From assembly GCA_030765065.1 (NCBI GenBank), contig CM060989.1:38431501-38495500 (forward strand): a DNA stretch of 64,000 nt, given 5' to 3'. This document shows, piece by piece, positions 10,623 through 22,100 of the stretch; position 1 is the stretch's first letter; every line of letters begins with the position of its first letter. The position numbers and the translations under genes were made by a program. The notes beneath the pieces were generated by a model. It was not told where the DNA came from and ran no database searches. It saw only the letters and a program-made list of their open reading frames with translations. Source of the stretch: Deroplatys truncata. Lineage: Eukaryota; Arthropoda; Insecta; Mantodea; Mantidae.

Positions 10623-11377
10623 ACACATTATGTATAATTCTGCTAATTTTTATATTTCCATGGAAATTAGCTAGCATCCAGAGTCTGGCAGTTTCAGTCT
10701 ACTGTATGGCAACATTGTGCAAGGGACAAGGTGGAATCTGTGCTTGCTGACTGCATGTAGCTGTGTTGCAAGTGCATATTGAGCTTCTTGGGCACACAGC
10801 ATAATTTTGCAACTTAGTATAGTGGTATATTATTATTTAATAACTCCAATAGTGCAAATGGTAGAATTAAATTTGTAATAGAAAGTTTGTTCCTCTGACA
10901 TACTCCTTTATTCTGTCTTATAGAATTAATGTACTGTTTGGCAAAATAATTGTAAAAAATATCAGCATTCAACGTGTGAAACCAATGTTATAAGAATTAT
11001 TTTAGTATTTCATTTGTGTTTTCAAGAGCCTTCAGAAATCCAGAATACTATATCCATCCACCCAGATAACATGCTGGGAGCTCCACTTTCTTTATTGTTT
11101 CTTTGCACCAAAGTCCAATCCTCCAGTATGCAGCAGTATGAAATGTGATAACATGTTTAGCACTATTTAGATGCACAAAGCTTGCCTTGCAAATAGTGAT
11201 CATAGTCAGAATAATGGGGAAAGAAAAACAATATTTCACTTCGGCTTTACTTTGTCAATAAAAGTACTTAATTAAATCTCGGATAAATATGGACGCAGAA
11301 AAATGTCCTCATATATACTTTGTAACATCAACAAAAGGTATTTTTTAATTCCAGGAAATATTGTTTTCTTTTTTCAG
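10623..11377. other. HELLS intron, nothing recognised
   Basis: AT-rich intronic DNA between the mariner and the 11378 exon. No repeat family from elsewhere in the window and no coding segment was seen. Confidence 0.5.
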
Positions 11378-11488
11378 GAAAATTCAAGCTAAACAAAACG
11401 GAGCAGCAGGAATTGGTTAGCCTTTGTGATTTAATGGAGCTTTTAAATTCACGAGATCATCAGCAAGTGATCCACTCAAATGGATATG
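11378..11488 (+). CDS. HELLS: HELLS penultimate exon
   Basis: A 111-nt exon with acceptor ttttttcag at 11370-11377 and donor GTAAGT after 11488, phase 1 in and 1 out. Joined to its neighbours it reads HKGKFKLNKTEQQELVSLCD, then LMELLNSRDHQQ. This corresponds to the conserved C-terminal segment of HELLS (human: ...DPKELMELLKSRDYE...). It is less conserved than the helicase lobes, but phase, spacing and the LMELLxSRD block agree. Confidence 0.85.
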
Positions 11489-11808
11489 GTAAGTGTAACC
11501 AATGTCTTATGCTAAGTATCTGAGTATTGATTCTCCAAGTTTCTTATGGTTAATTTAGAAAAACAATCTGTTACACAACCTTTAAAAAATTATGGCATAA
11601 TGGTTTCTTTTGATTTCACATCATTATTTCCAAAGTGTGCCCACAGATAAAACTATTGTATTGTTTGAGAAATTGGATGATAACCACTAGACTACAAGAA
11701 TAATAAAGTTCAACAGAGCTTTATACACATTATGCAACATAGTCAACATGTAATTACAATTTAATTATGTAACTAAAATGGATGTTACAACTCTCTCTCT
11801 TCTCTTGT

Positions 11809-12085
11809 CGTCCGTGGTGTAGTGATTACCATGCTAGCTTCTAGTTTCTGAGGTCGCAGGTTCAAACCTGGCGGAAGGCGATGGATTTTTCCTGCATAAA
11901 AATCCTTAGCATGGCTTCTTTCAGAAGGAAGTAAAGCCGGTGGTCCCATGTCGTAGATTTACGGCACGTAAAAGAACCTCAAGTCTGATAAAGAGGCCTC
12001 TGAGCAAAATTTCTGGTTTTTCACGGCCAATATAGAATGGGACGCTAAGGACCACAGCAGTTAAAGAGCATCCATAAATAATAAT
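11809..12085 (+). mobile_element. tRNA-derived SINE, GTGGTGTAG family copy 1
   Basis: The 5' pol III promoter is visible: A box GTGGTGTAGTGATTACC at 11814-11830 and B box GGTTCAAACCTGG at 11859. The body has 'aagtaaagccggtggtcc', 'ggcacgtaaaagaacctca' and 'caatatagaatgggacgct', and the tail begins 'aaagagcatccata'. Two more copies of the same family lie at 55618-55855 and 58572-58806, all on the plus strand. Confidence 0.85.
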
Positions 12086-13253
12086 TTTAAAAAAAAACTC
12101 AAACTCTGTTCTCTCTCTCTCATGATGTAGTATTTGTTAAAAATGTCTTATTCTGTGAGACAATTTAATATTGTAATTTTTTAAAAAAAAAATTCTCAAA
12201 ATTCTTGAATGCCTATGGAAAGTATGTATTAACCCCCCCCCCCAATGCAATCTTCTAATTTCTCTAAGGTGCTAATTTCCTTTCTTTTCTTTTTTTATGT
12301 CACATTTAATTGTTTTAGCTATGGATTTTGAGTTGAAGCCATTTAAATTAGCTACTTCAAATATATGATAAAATTCTTTTGAATACTCTTCTGTCTCCAA
12401 AGATATATTCATACTTGCCAACTTTTACAGTTTGGCCATAAAATTTTCAAAAGTTGGGGCTTTTTTAGACTTTACAGCAACATAGGATACCTTTTAATTT
12501 ATGGTTTTTGGGCTCATTCAAAGTATTACAGATTTTCACCACCTACATGATAAAACATTAATTTCTATTGTGTTATATTGTCATTTTTTATTATAGACTA
12601 CTCGATAACTTATGATTACAGCCTAAATGTACAACACTATGATAAGCCAGATCTTATCTGTGTGTCTATTCTTCACTGGGCTGCAACAAAATTGTTTTGT
12701 GGGATTGAAAATTTAGTTTCATCACTAAGTGATCTCTAGTGATAACCAGCAGTAACCAATGAATAGCAAATGGATCATGTGAATTGTAAAGTCAACTCTC
12801 GTTCATAAATCATTTACCTTATTCACATAGTATGATTTGAAATAATAAGTTTCACATATTTTGAGACAGGTCTTAGATATAGTTCATGGTATGAACAGTA
12901 AAATGTTGACTAGAAATTTGTGTATAACCTAGGAAGTGGTGTTCTTTGCTACTGTTTAATACCAAGCTTTGGTGCAAGCAGAATTTCAGTATCTGTGACA
13001 GGTAGAAGCACTACCAGGTCTTCAAGGATTCTTATAAAACGGAATTCCCATTTATTTTACACGTAATTTTTGTACATTATTGCAATGAACATTTTAGGTA
13101 AATTTAATCTCACTGTAAAATCATTACGCTTTGCTGGACAAGGGAAAGTTTTACAGGTTTCAATTTCAGGAAGTTGGCAAGCAAGCATACTATTCAATGT
13201 ATGAATTAAATCCTGAAAACTGCATGCTGATGTGAAATCAGATTACCTCCATT
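12086..13253. other. HELLS intron with homopolymer runs
   Basis: Contains an A-run near 12183-12192 and a C-run near 12232-12243, otherwise anonymous AT-rich intron. No exon was recognised. Confidence 0.45.
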
Positions 13254-14102
13254 CTTTTTACTTTCTCTACATATAGTAAGTAGGGGAAGTATTGCATTTC
13301 ACTCAAAAATTCGATACCAAAATTTCACCAGAAATACATGTTTTGAAGCCTACTGAATCAAAAAAAAAAAGTTTTTGGAAACATGTCCGTATGTGTGTCT
13401 GTCTGTGAACAGCATAACTCAGAAACGAACAGTTGGATAAACACCAAACTTGGTATTTAGGTTCAGTATCTTTCAGAGATGCAACACGAAGGTTTTAAAG
13501 AAAATCCCCCCACCTCAGACTACCCTTTACATGGAACATTTTTCAAAAATTTTAATTTTCTCAAAAATTGCTCTAACGATTTTGATTAAAATATCAGATA
13601 TTAAGATACTTTCATGACAAAATGTATATCTCAAATTTTCTGGGAATATCTCCAAAAGTATTCTTCATTGTGAATGACTTTTGCATAATACTAAACCATG
13701 AGAGAAGGACAAAATTTTACTATACAAAAAATGTAGACCGCGTTAAAATACACAGTTTATGTCATATACATTTTTTTTGTTGAGTGAACCATATTCGAGA
13801 TATTGCTTGTTATTCCCTTAAATTTTCCAATACTTATACTTTTTCTCAAATGGGAATTCGTTATTCTTTTTTTTTTGTCCGGGTGATGCAAAGAGAATGG
13901 AATGCTGCACATAGCAACCAGGTCTTAAAATATTTGACTATTGCTTAAAGCCTACCAATTCCCTTTGCATCTACAAGAAAATTAGCAATAAGATTAACAT
14001 CTTGATATCTCAATTAACATGAAGCATATGGAGAATAAGCGTTTGTAAAAATAGTTTGTACAAGAGTAGAGAAAGTCATGTGAGTGTAACACATCAGATT
14101 TT
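13254..14102 (+). mobile_element. HINE-like repeat, nearly full-length copy
   Basis: Begins ACTTTCTCTAC after a T-run (13255-13259). It contains all the family blocks in order, including 'gtgtgtctgtctgtgaacagcataactcag' and 'cttgttattccctt'. It ends GTAGAGAAAGTCATGTGAG, then GTAACACATCAGA before another T-run. The length is about 850 bp. It has no credible coding capacity. Confidence 0.85.
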
Positions 14103-14762
14103 TTATATAAGTAGTTATCCACATACGTGGATATCATCCTATATATAACAATATTACTCTCATTTAACCTTGTAGTTTTTATCTTCTTCCGTTACTTGAT
14201 TAGTGCAAAATATAACAAAATTCTATGGAAACCTTAGCTATAACTGTAAAAACAGTAATTTAAAACACTAAGATGGAGACAGAACAAAGCAATTGCATCA
14301 CACAAGCTCAACAGCAAAATTAAATATGTTTGACTAGAACATTTACCAATGTCATTGCACATTCAAAGACTATAATTGTTGATAAATAAAATTCACTCAT
14401 GCCTCAATATGGACACATGACATTGGATTTACTTCATGTGTGTATTAAAATTATTTTCAGCTTAGATTTGAGACTGCATCATATGTGATTAAAACAGTCA
14501 CATTATATGAGGTATGAATCTGAATTTTGATAAATGTAAAAAATATTACTTATTGGAAAATCAAGAACATGAAATATGTAATACAGCAATGTAAATATGA
14601 CTAAAGCCCCTATTTCGTATAATTTCTCAAGTATGTCTTTATTTAACTGGCCTATACTGGGTGTCATATAAAACTACCACTGCAAATATCTCCGAAACAA
14701 AAGTAGGAATTGGAAAAACAGTTTTCACAGGCATGAAGGTACCAGATGGACTCATTAAAGTA

Positions 14763-15326
14763 CAGGGAGAGCCAAAAGACTACGAACCGGTTGCACCGTG
14801 TTTTTCCTGTCCGCATCCTCAGCGCTCGCCGTCTGCTGCTATCATAGAAAAGTGCAGATGAAACCATACAAAATTTTTAAAACTACTTTTAAAGGCTTTA
14901 CTTAACAACTTTATGAAAGTGTGTTTGAAGACAGAGTTATTAGTAGAGATTTGTGGCCCCCAACCTAACCCCCTGCGATTTCTATCTCTGGGGTAACTTA
15001 AAATAAAGTGTACAAGACAAGCCCACACACCCTGGAAGAATTAAAACAAAATATCTGCCAGGAAATTGCCAGCATTTCTCAACATGAACTACGGTGAGTG
15101 ATGGATAGTTTCCTAAAGAGGTGCCAAAAATGTATGAACAACGACGGTGGCCAGTTTCAGCATCTCCTTTCATAAAGCTGGTAAGTAAAGCCTTTAAAAG
15201 TAGTTTTAGAAATGTAGTATGGTTTCATCTGCACCTTTCTAAGTTAGCAGCAGACAGCAACGAGTGCCGAGGACACAGACAGGAAAAACACCGCACAGTG
15301 GTTCATAGTTTATTTGGCTCTCCCTA
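14763..15326 (+). mobile_element. Long-TIR Tc1/mariner derivative
   Basis: A 564-bp element between TA dinucleotides (14761-14762, 15327-15328). The termini, starting (C/T)AGGGAGAGCC, are inverted repeats roughly 140-150 bp long: 14763-14908 is matched by the complement of 15180-15326. The interior (14940-15150) translates to the C-terminal end of a transposase, broken by frameshifts: DFYLWG-like, then HTLEELKQNICQEIASIS, MDSFLKRCQKCM and GGQFQH. It is a non-autonomous element that kept the last part of the transposase gene. Confidence 0.78.
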
Positions 15327-15809
15327 TAGATGATAATGGGCATTCAAAATGTAAGAAAACATTCTTTTCAACAAAACTTTTGATTTTTTTTAAATGGAAA
15401 CCTGTGTTTTTTACACAGTTGATAACTAAAACATCTACCCTGCTTTTTCACATTGGAGTATTTTCTGTGGTGGATTTCAATTAGAATCCCCTTAGATTGT
15501 GTTTAGCACACATTCATGTGCAGCATTTCATGAATTTAAACAAATTTTTGGGATGTTAAAAAAAATCTGCATATTGACTGAAAAGAATTAAACCTTTTTT
15601 AACATCAGTGCTCTCTACCTTTTGGGGAAAGCGTAATACTGGAGTCTGTTTTAAGACTGTTTGTATTAGTTTTCAGTACAAAAGATATAAGGTTATCTGC
15701 TCTTTGAAAGAACAAGTGTTCTCATTTAACTTTCATATTCAGGTGCATTTTATATTTTCTTTATTCTATCATAAAGATACCTAAAGCATACTGTTTTGTG
15801 TTTTTTCAG

Positions 15810-15937
15810 TTTTTACCAATGATGAGTTGGATGCCCTCTTAGATCGCAGTGATTTGATGAGCGCATCAAAGGAAAATGTTTCAAAGGGGAAAGAAATGGA
15901 TAATGTGTATAAAGTACTAGATACTAAAGTAGGATAA
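15810..15937 (+). CDS. HELLS: HELLS terminal coding exon with stop codon
   Basis: Last coding exon. The acceptor ttttttcag ends at 15809 and a TAA stop lies at 15935-15937. It encodes FTNDELDALLDRSDLM near its start, matching the human 'KDLELLLDRSDLI' block, then a short lysine-rich tail ending KVLDTKVG. The four exons add up to about 211 codons, roughly the C-terminal quarter of the approximately 840-residue family. A possible AATAAA polyadenylation signal lies at 16087-16092, about 150 nt after the stop and just before the mariner insertion at 16225. Confidence 0.88.
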
Positions 15938-16224
15938 TATTGTATATCTGGTAAAAATATTTCATGTTGCTAGTATTTGTAATTAATTTGCTTGTGTTCC
16001 ATATTGATGAGCCAGAATTTCATCAAATGTAATTTGCTTTATTTTTTAAGCCAAGCTGTACCTGTAATTTTCACAGAAATTAGTGAAATAAATCTCGAAT
16101 TTAATCAGATCTGCAACATTAGTAGCTGTATTTTAATATCAGTATCCTTTATCAATATCAATATTTTAATATCCCTCTCCTTAATTTGTAAGCTTCTATT
16201 CCTGTGAAGCATTTCTTAATTGTA

Positions 16225-17490
16225 CGAGGGAAACTATTTATATTTTGAGCCTTGGAATCCTGAATATTGTAGGTGCCATCTGATGTTTCCAGTGGAAAGT
16301 TTTGACATTTTTGACCATAATCTACTTAAAACATTTTGTCAATAGAGCGTAATTTGTTTTGTTTACACTAACTTAAAACTTGTGTGTCAACAAAAACATG
16401 GAATTAACTCGTGAAAATGTTCGTGCAATGATTTATTATGACTTTCAACGTGGATTATCAAGACACGAGTGCATCGATCAACTAACTTCCACATTTGCCG
16501 ACGAAGCTCTATCCTTTGCCACTGTGAAACGCTGGTATAACGGATTTAATCGTGGCTGCCGTTCACTCAATGATGAAGTTCGTGAAGGTTGTCCAAAATC
16601 AGTTGTTGTGCCAGAAGACATTGTTGCTGTGCAAAAACTAATGATGAAAGATCGTCATGCGACATATTGTGAGATTGAGGCAACCCCAGGCATTAATTCC
16701 ACCAGCATATATAAAATATTGCATGATTATTTAGCCGTGAAAAAGGTTTGCTCTCGTTGGATGCCACATAATTTGACGCATTCTCAAAAAGATGCTCGTG
16801 TCGATTGGTGTACAAAAATGCTCAAGAAATACAATGGCGGTGCCTCAAAAGACGTATATAAGATTGTAACAGGTGACAAATCATGGATCTATGTGTATGA
16901 GCCGGAATGTAAACAGCAGTCAACTGTATGGGTGTTTCAAGATGAAGCAAATCCAATAAAAGTTGTTCACACTTCGAAGCAAATTGTCGCCTGCTTTTTC
17001 AGCAAAACTGGCCATGTGGCAGTTTTGCTGAGGAACGTAAAACGTTCAGTGCCAAATGGTACACAACCATTTGTTTGCCAGAAGTCTTTGGTGAAGAAAG
17101 GAAAACCAACAAGAACCGTAGAATTGGTCATCAAGACAATGCGAGTGCACACACATCTCGTCTAACAACAGAGTATTTGAAAGCTCAAAAAATCGAATTG
17201 ATGGGTCATCCACCATACAGTCCTGATTTGGCACCCAATGATGTCTTTTTGTTCCCGAACATCAAGAATAAATTGCATGGACAACGAATTTTGTTGGCAG
17301 AAGAAACCGTTGATGCCTTCAAAAATCATGTTTTGGAGGTGTCTCAAGAAGACTGGAATAAATGCTTTGACAAATGGTTCAAACGGATGCAAAAGTGTAT
17401 TGATCATAAAGGAGAATATTTTGAAAAACAATAAAGCAGTTTTCAATCAGAAATTACTTTATTTTTAATTATTAGGCTCAAAATATAAAT
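16225..17490 (+). mobile_element. Nearly intact mariner element
   Basis: 1266 bp. The left TIR begins CGAGGGAAACTATTTATATT after TA (16223-16224), and the right TIR is the complement CAAGGGGCACTATTTATATT. The inner 'TATTTATATTTTGAGCCT' part is identical on both sides. The right-hand TA is mutated. It lies 287 bp after the HELLS stop codon, in or just after the 3' UTR. Confidence 0.92.
16398..17434 (+). pseudogene. Mariner transposase with one frameshift
   Basis: The reading frame starts at ATG 16398 (MELTRENVRAMIYYDFQRGL) and runs in one frame to about 17030, then resumes in another frame from about 17030 to the stop at 17432-17434. Visible parts: N-terminal helix-turn-helix region, TVKRWYNGF, the WMPHNLTHSQK linker block, first catalytic Asp in VTGDKSWIY, second in HQDNASAHTS and third in PNDVFLFP, with 34 residues between the last two (DD34D, the mariner signature). 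It ends CIDHKGEYFEKQ. Only one indel near 17025-17035 separates it from a full-length (~345 aa) protein, although VTGDESW is changed to VTGDKSW. Confidence 0.9.
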
Positions 17491-17875
17491 AGTGCCCCTT
17501 GAACAACAGTAAAAGTAACAAAAACAATTCCATATAAATTGGGTTGTTCTGCAAATTTAAAATGTGTAATTATTAATTAGATGTATTAAATATTTGGTAT
17601 ATATATTTTTAAACTCTAAACGCAAGTACATTTTCTTAACGTAATTATCATCTTTGGCATTTACAGAAAAACCTGCATGAACTGATAATTGCATCAGGAG
17701 TAATGATTACAGCCCTCTCATCACATATAGTTTTTTTAAACATTATACAGCAGCTATGTATGGTGAGTAATGTAGTATTGTCAGTAAATACTTGGGAATA
17801 TAAACAAAAAGCACAAATTTATACATAGGCATAAGGCCAGTGTTGCATTGCTGACTTATCGTTTAATACTCTTTT

Positions 17876-17985
17876 TACTTTCTCTGTTAGAGTAGGTAGA
17901 GGAAGTATTGCATTCCGCCCAAAAATTTTATGGCAAGATTTCACCAGACATGTATTTTGAAGCACGCAAAATGGGGGTGGTTTTT
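17876..17985 (+). mobile_element. HINE-like repeat, terminal fragment
   Basis: Only the first ~110 bp of the family: ACTTTCTCTGTTAGAGTAGG after a T-run, then 'gtattgcattccgcccaaaaatttta' and 'catgtattttgaagc'. The rest is missing. Confidence 0.7.
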
Positions 17986-18049
17986 TTTTACATGATCATT
18001 TAGCAACAAAACTTGATCCCTTGTTAAAATTAATTGGAATTTTTAAGAT

Positions 18050-18300
18050 AAAAATCATCAGTATGGCCAGCGTGGTCTCTTGATCATACCGTATGCAATT
18101 TCTATTTATGGAGGACCTTAAAAAATAAAGTTTATCGGAATAACCTACGTACGTTAAAAAAAACTAAAGGACAATATAAGAAGAGAAATTGCTGCAATTT
18201 CATAAAACGAATGAGTGTTAATACAGATTTCCTTAAAAGGTGTGAAAGATGTGTGACAGCACAAGGACATCCTTTCCAACATCATCTATGATGAAGGTAT
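18050..18300 (+). mobile_element. Degenerate Tc1/mariner-like transposase C-terminus
   Basis: The plus strand translates, with breaks, to VCNFYLWRTLKNKVYRN, KRMSVNTDFLKRC and AQGHPFQHHL, the C-terminal end of the transposase type also found at 14763-15326, 35160-35745 and 40469-40735. No termini were recognised. Confidence 0.65.
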
Positions 18301-18529
18301 GTAGTTATCGTTTACATGAGTAATCTATGTGCAGCATGCTTCCTGGTGCCAAGCAGTTCCCCATTGAGCTGCCCATGCGTCCAAACGCCCTGTAGTTCCT
18401 CATATTCCTAATGATGCTGAGTGCACACCAGTCCTATATACATACATGGAGTGCTAAGCAAGCAGTGGAAGAGAGTGGACGTGTTAGGAGGAAGCTCCTG
18501 GAGTGGATGAAAGAGGGGCTTAAGTAACC

Positions 18530-19144
18530 ATGGGAATTGGCACTGAGGTGTATAGAGCAAGAATTGGAACATTTAACAAGTTAAAGTGGAAGGATTCTAA
18601 AACAAACAAAGGTGTAATAGAGATGGCAAACATGTTTCTTCTCACATGTATAATAGGTATACTATTGATAATTGGTGGAGTTGAAATCAACCCTGGGCCA
18701 AATGGGGATCAAAACGTCATGGAACAAACGTTGGCATAGATTAAAGATATGGATGAGAGATTAGGAATTAAACTTAATGGGATGGAAAAGGAACTAATAG
18801 ATATCAAGGGAGAGATCAAAAATGAAATGCAAGATATACGAAATGAGGTACAGAAAGTTATAAGAAGAGTTGAGCTGCTGGAAGAGAGACACCGCAGATT
18901 TAATCTGGTTATAGCAGGAGTGAAAGAAAGGAACGGAGTATGGCCTGTAGATGAGGTCAGAGAGATTATAGAAGGAAAGCTTGGTTTGAAGTTACAGGGA
19001 TGGGAGATTAGAGAAGCCAGAATGATAGTTGCAAGATTTATAATGGGGGATTTTAATATCAGAATAGGTGAAGGAGATGTGAATATAGAGTGTGATATGT
19101 TTGTTGGAAATGAAACACGTTCCAGAAGGGAGCAGTTCAGGTGA
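18530..19144 (+). pseudogene. LINE ORF1 with 2A-like motif, fused to endonuclease piece
   Basis: From ATG 18530 the frame runs to 19144 with a single in-frame TAG at 18737-18739. Residues 34-48 are strongly hydrophobic and lead directly into GGVEINPGP (residues 49-57). This closely resembles viral and retrotransposon 2A ribosome-skipping sequences (consensus D-V/I-E-x-N-P-G-P), except for Gly in place of Asp. After the stop codon comes a charged coiled-coil-like segment (MDERLGIKLNGMEKELIDIK...). At about 19040-19070 the frame jumps to MGDFNIRIGEG, an endonuclease block that belongs to ORF2, so ORF1's end and the endonuclease's start were deleted together. Confidence 0.8.
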
Positions 19145-21334
19145 AGTAAAGATAAGTGTATTGATAAGTCAAGTGATGGTTTTATCGAATTTTGTGAAGT
19201 GAACGCTTTAGACATATTGAACGGTAAATATGGAGATGATTTGGAGGGAGAGTTTACTTTTGTTAATATGAATGGGCAAAGTGTCATTGATTATATATTA
19301 TGGCCGATTAGCAAGGCATATACAATAGAAAACTTTAAGGTACTAAACTTTGTATCTAATAGCTCCCACTTCCCGCTGGTAGTGGAGATTCAAAGGCGAT
19401 CAGAAGTACGGGAATTCAGACGGGAATGGGGAAAGAATACTAAGCAATATATTGAATTTAAATGGAGGGAGGAACAGAGGATAGAATTTAAACGAACATT
19501 AGACTCCAAGCATGGTCAAATATGTCAACAGGGAATGATTTTTATGATAAGGAACCAGGAAATAGAGAGTGTAAACAATATTTTTAATATGTTAATGCAA
19601 AGAGCAGGGGAAGGGATGAGAAGGGGGAGAGGCAGGGTAATAAAGGAAATAGGGTGGTATGATGAGGAATGCAAAATAACAAAAAAGGTGGTGAAACAGG
19701 CATTAGTAAGATGGAAAAAGAGAGGGTATGAGGAAGATAAGAAGGAATACCTAAAGAGTAGGAATTTATATAATGCACTATTAGAAGAAAAGAAACAAGA
19801 ATGGAGAAATAAAGAACAAAGTAATTTGATTAAAGTATTAAGGGAAAACAATGCCAGTAAGGTGTGGAGAGTGTTAAAATCCACGTATAATAAATGGTTA
19901 GCTAAACCAAATATCACTTCAGCAGATTGGATGGAGTATTTTAAAATGTTATTCGAGGAGGAGGGCTTTATCAAGATGAAGCCAGTGGCGGATTTTGGAG
20001 TGGGATACATAGATATATTAGATAGTGAAGTAAGAGATGAGGAGGTAGTGAAACAAGTGAAGGTAATGAAAAATAATAAGGCAACAGGTATTGATGGAAT
20101 TCCTCCCGAGTTTATCAAAGAATGGTGTAGCGATGAGACTAGAGTAAAGATGTTTACTGATTTGTTTAATGTAATAAAAACCAAGGGGTATATACCGAAG
20201 CATTGGAGGAAAGCAATAATTCATCCTATATATAAAGGTAAGGGGAGTGTTGATAAGCCCAATAATTACAGGGGAATAGCATTACTTTCAAATGTTGGAA
20301 AGATTTTCACAGGGATTTTAGCTAATAGGATACAAAACTGGGTAGAGGAATATAATATCCTCTCGGAGTTTCAAATGGGTTTCCGTAAGAGGAGGAGAAC
20401 GGTAGATAACTTATTCATAATTAAAACTCTGGTGGATAAGTATTTAAAAGGAAAAAGGGGAAAATTATACATGGCATTTGTTGATTTGGAGAAAGCGTAT
20501 GACCGCATTGATTTAAATTTGTTGTGGCACAAACTTTTGAGGAAGGGAGTAAGCCAACAGATGGTAAATTTATTTAAAGCTCTATACAAGGACAACACAT
20601 TCTGTGTGAAAGTAGGAGTAGGATTGGTGACAAAAGAAGTAAATCAAAGGAAGGGGTTACGACAAGGATGTAAATTAAGTCCAGTGTTATTTAATCTGTA
20701 CATTGATGATATCCTCACTGAGATAGGGAGGAATAATAGTTGGTTGCCTACGATAAATAAGGTATCAATCCCTGGGTTATTATTCGCTGATGATTTAGTG
20801 ATAGGATCAGTTTCAACGATTGGTCTGAAGCAGTCCCTACAGCAAATGAATAAATACTGCGAAGAGTGGAATTTGAAAGTAAATCAAGAGAAGACTCAAA
20901 TTATAGTGTTTAAGAAAGGTGCCAAACTGAGCAAGTATGAAAAGTGGAAGAATGGAGAGAAGGAATATAAAGTGGTCAGAGACTGTATATATTTAGGGGT
21001 TAAAATGGATGGGGGTGGAAAATGGGAGAAACAGAAGAAACTGGTATTGACAAAGGGGAAAGGGGCAATGGCAGCGATTAGAGGGTGCAAATATAGAATA
21101 CCAGATATAAATGTTAAATGGCTAGAGAAAATATATAACACAGTAGTTGAAGCAAAAATGTTATATGGTAGTGAAATATGGGGAGTAGAACGAGGCTGGG
21201 AAGAGATAGATATGGTACATAGGAGTTTCTGCAGAGAAGTTTTAGGCCTGCCAAATGCTACAGTTAAGGATTTTGCTCTAATTGAAATGCAGAGAGTGGG
21301 GGGCAAAAGGGGTAATAATGGAGAGAGCTCTTAA
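19145..21334 (+). pseudogene. LINE ORF2: endonuclease C-terminus and reverse transcriptase
   Basis: Encodes the end of an APE-type endonuclease (GEFTFVNMNGQSVIDYIL, then NSSHFPLVVEI), a linker rich in charged residues, and a full RT domain: ATGIDGIPPEFIKEW, NNYRGIALLSNVGK, FRKRRRTVDNLF, AFVDLEKAYDRI, GLRQGCKLSPVLFNLYIDD and the catalytic LLFADDLVIG near 20779-20810. The thumb region KMLYGSEIWG follows. The frame is open for 711 codons from 19199 and then lost by a frameshift at about 21300. RT motifs look intact, so decay is limited. Confidence 0.92.
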
Positions 21335-21947
21335 ATATTGGTACAGATTATTAAATTTAGAAGAGAAGAACTTGTTGAGGCAGTGTTTGGAATTCCAAGA
21401 AAGGAGCTTAAAGAAGAATGGGTGGAGTTATAGTATACAAACTAATTTGGAAAATAGTGGTCTAGGGGAAATCTGGAGAAGGAGGGAAAATAATGTTAAG
21501 GGTTTTTGGAAAGAAGCTAGGCAGAGGTTTGAAGATATAGAGATACAAAATTTATTTAGCAACATTGGGAACAAAAGTTCCTTGGAATCATATATATTAA
21601 TAAAAAATGTATGGGCTAGAGAACAGTATGTGGATAACTCAAATAAGGAACAAAGAGAAAGTATTGCCTGGGCACGAGCAGGTGTATGGAGATTAATAGG
21701 AATGAGAAATGGGTTCCCACAGAATCAGTGCCCAATATGTGGGGAAAGAGAAGATTTAGAACATATCGTTTTTGACTGTAAAGGTACACAGCATTGGAGA
21801 AAGGCAGCTATAAATGGGAAATGGTTAAAACGGGACAGGAAAGTAGCTTTAAGCAAGATTTTTAACAAGGATAGTAAAAAGGTAGGAGAATACTTGTCCA
21901 AAGTTAAAAAGAAATGGTTATGGACAATAAAAAGAGATGTAAATTAA
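21300..21947 (+). pseudogene. LINE ORF2 C-terminus with CCHC-type zinc motif
   Basis: Continuation of ORF2 in another frame after an indel near 21300. It reads MERALKYWYRLLNLEEKNLL and later CPICGEREDLEHIVFDC, a C-x2-C-x8-H-x4-C zinc motif typical of LINE C-termini, ending WLWTIKRDVN with a TAA at 21945-21947. Close homologues of this segment are at 30950-31620 (minus) and more distantly at 45300-46120 (minus). Confidence 0.88.
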
Positions 21948-21977
21948 TTCCATCAAGTGATGTTAAGTTATGTAATT

Positions 21978-21978
21978 A

Positions 21979-22023
<45 letters not shown>

Positions 22024-22100
22024 TATATATTATTACTATAAGATTATTATTTTGGTACCATTACTATTATTTTTATTATTATTATTATTATCATCATCAT
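21978..22100 (+). repeat. (ATT)n microsatellite in LINE 3' UTR
   Basis: Imperfect run of ATT/TTA triplets between the LINE ORF2 stop and its conserved 3' end. The same tract, longer and purer, is in the truncated LINE copy at 42496, so the microsatellite is part of the element. Confidence 0.9.

Noticed and set aside
18709..20224. Long minus-strand frames opposite the LINE (192 and 219 codons)
   Set aside because: Serine/leucine-rich shadows of the A-rich LINE coding strand, with no recognisable domain.
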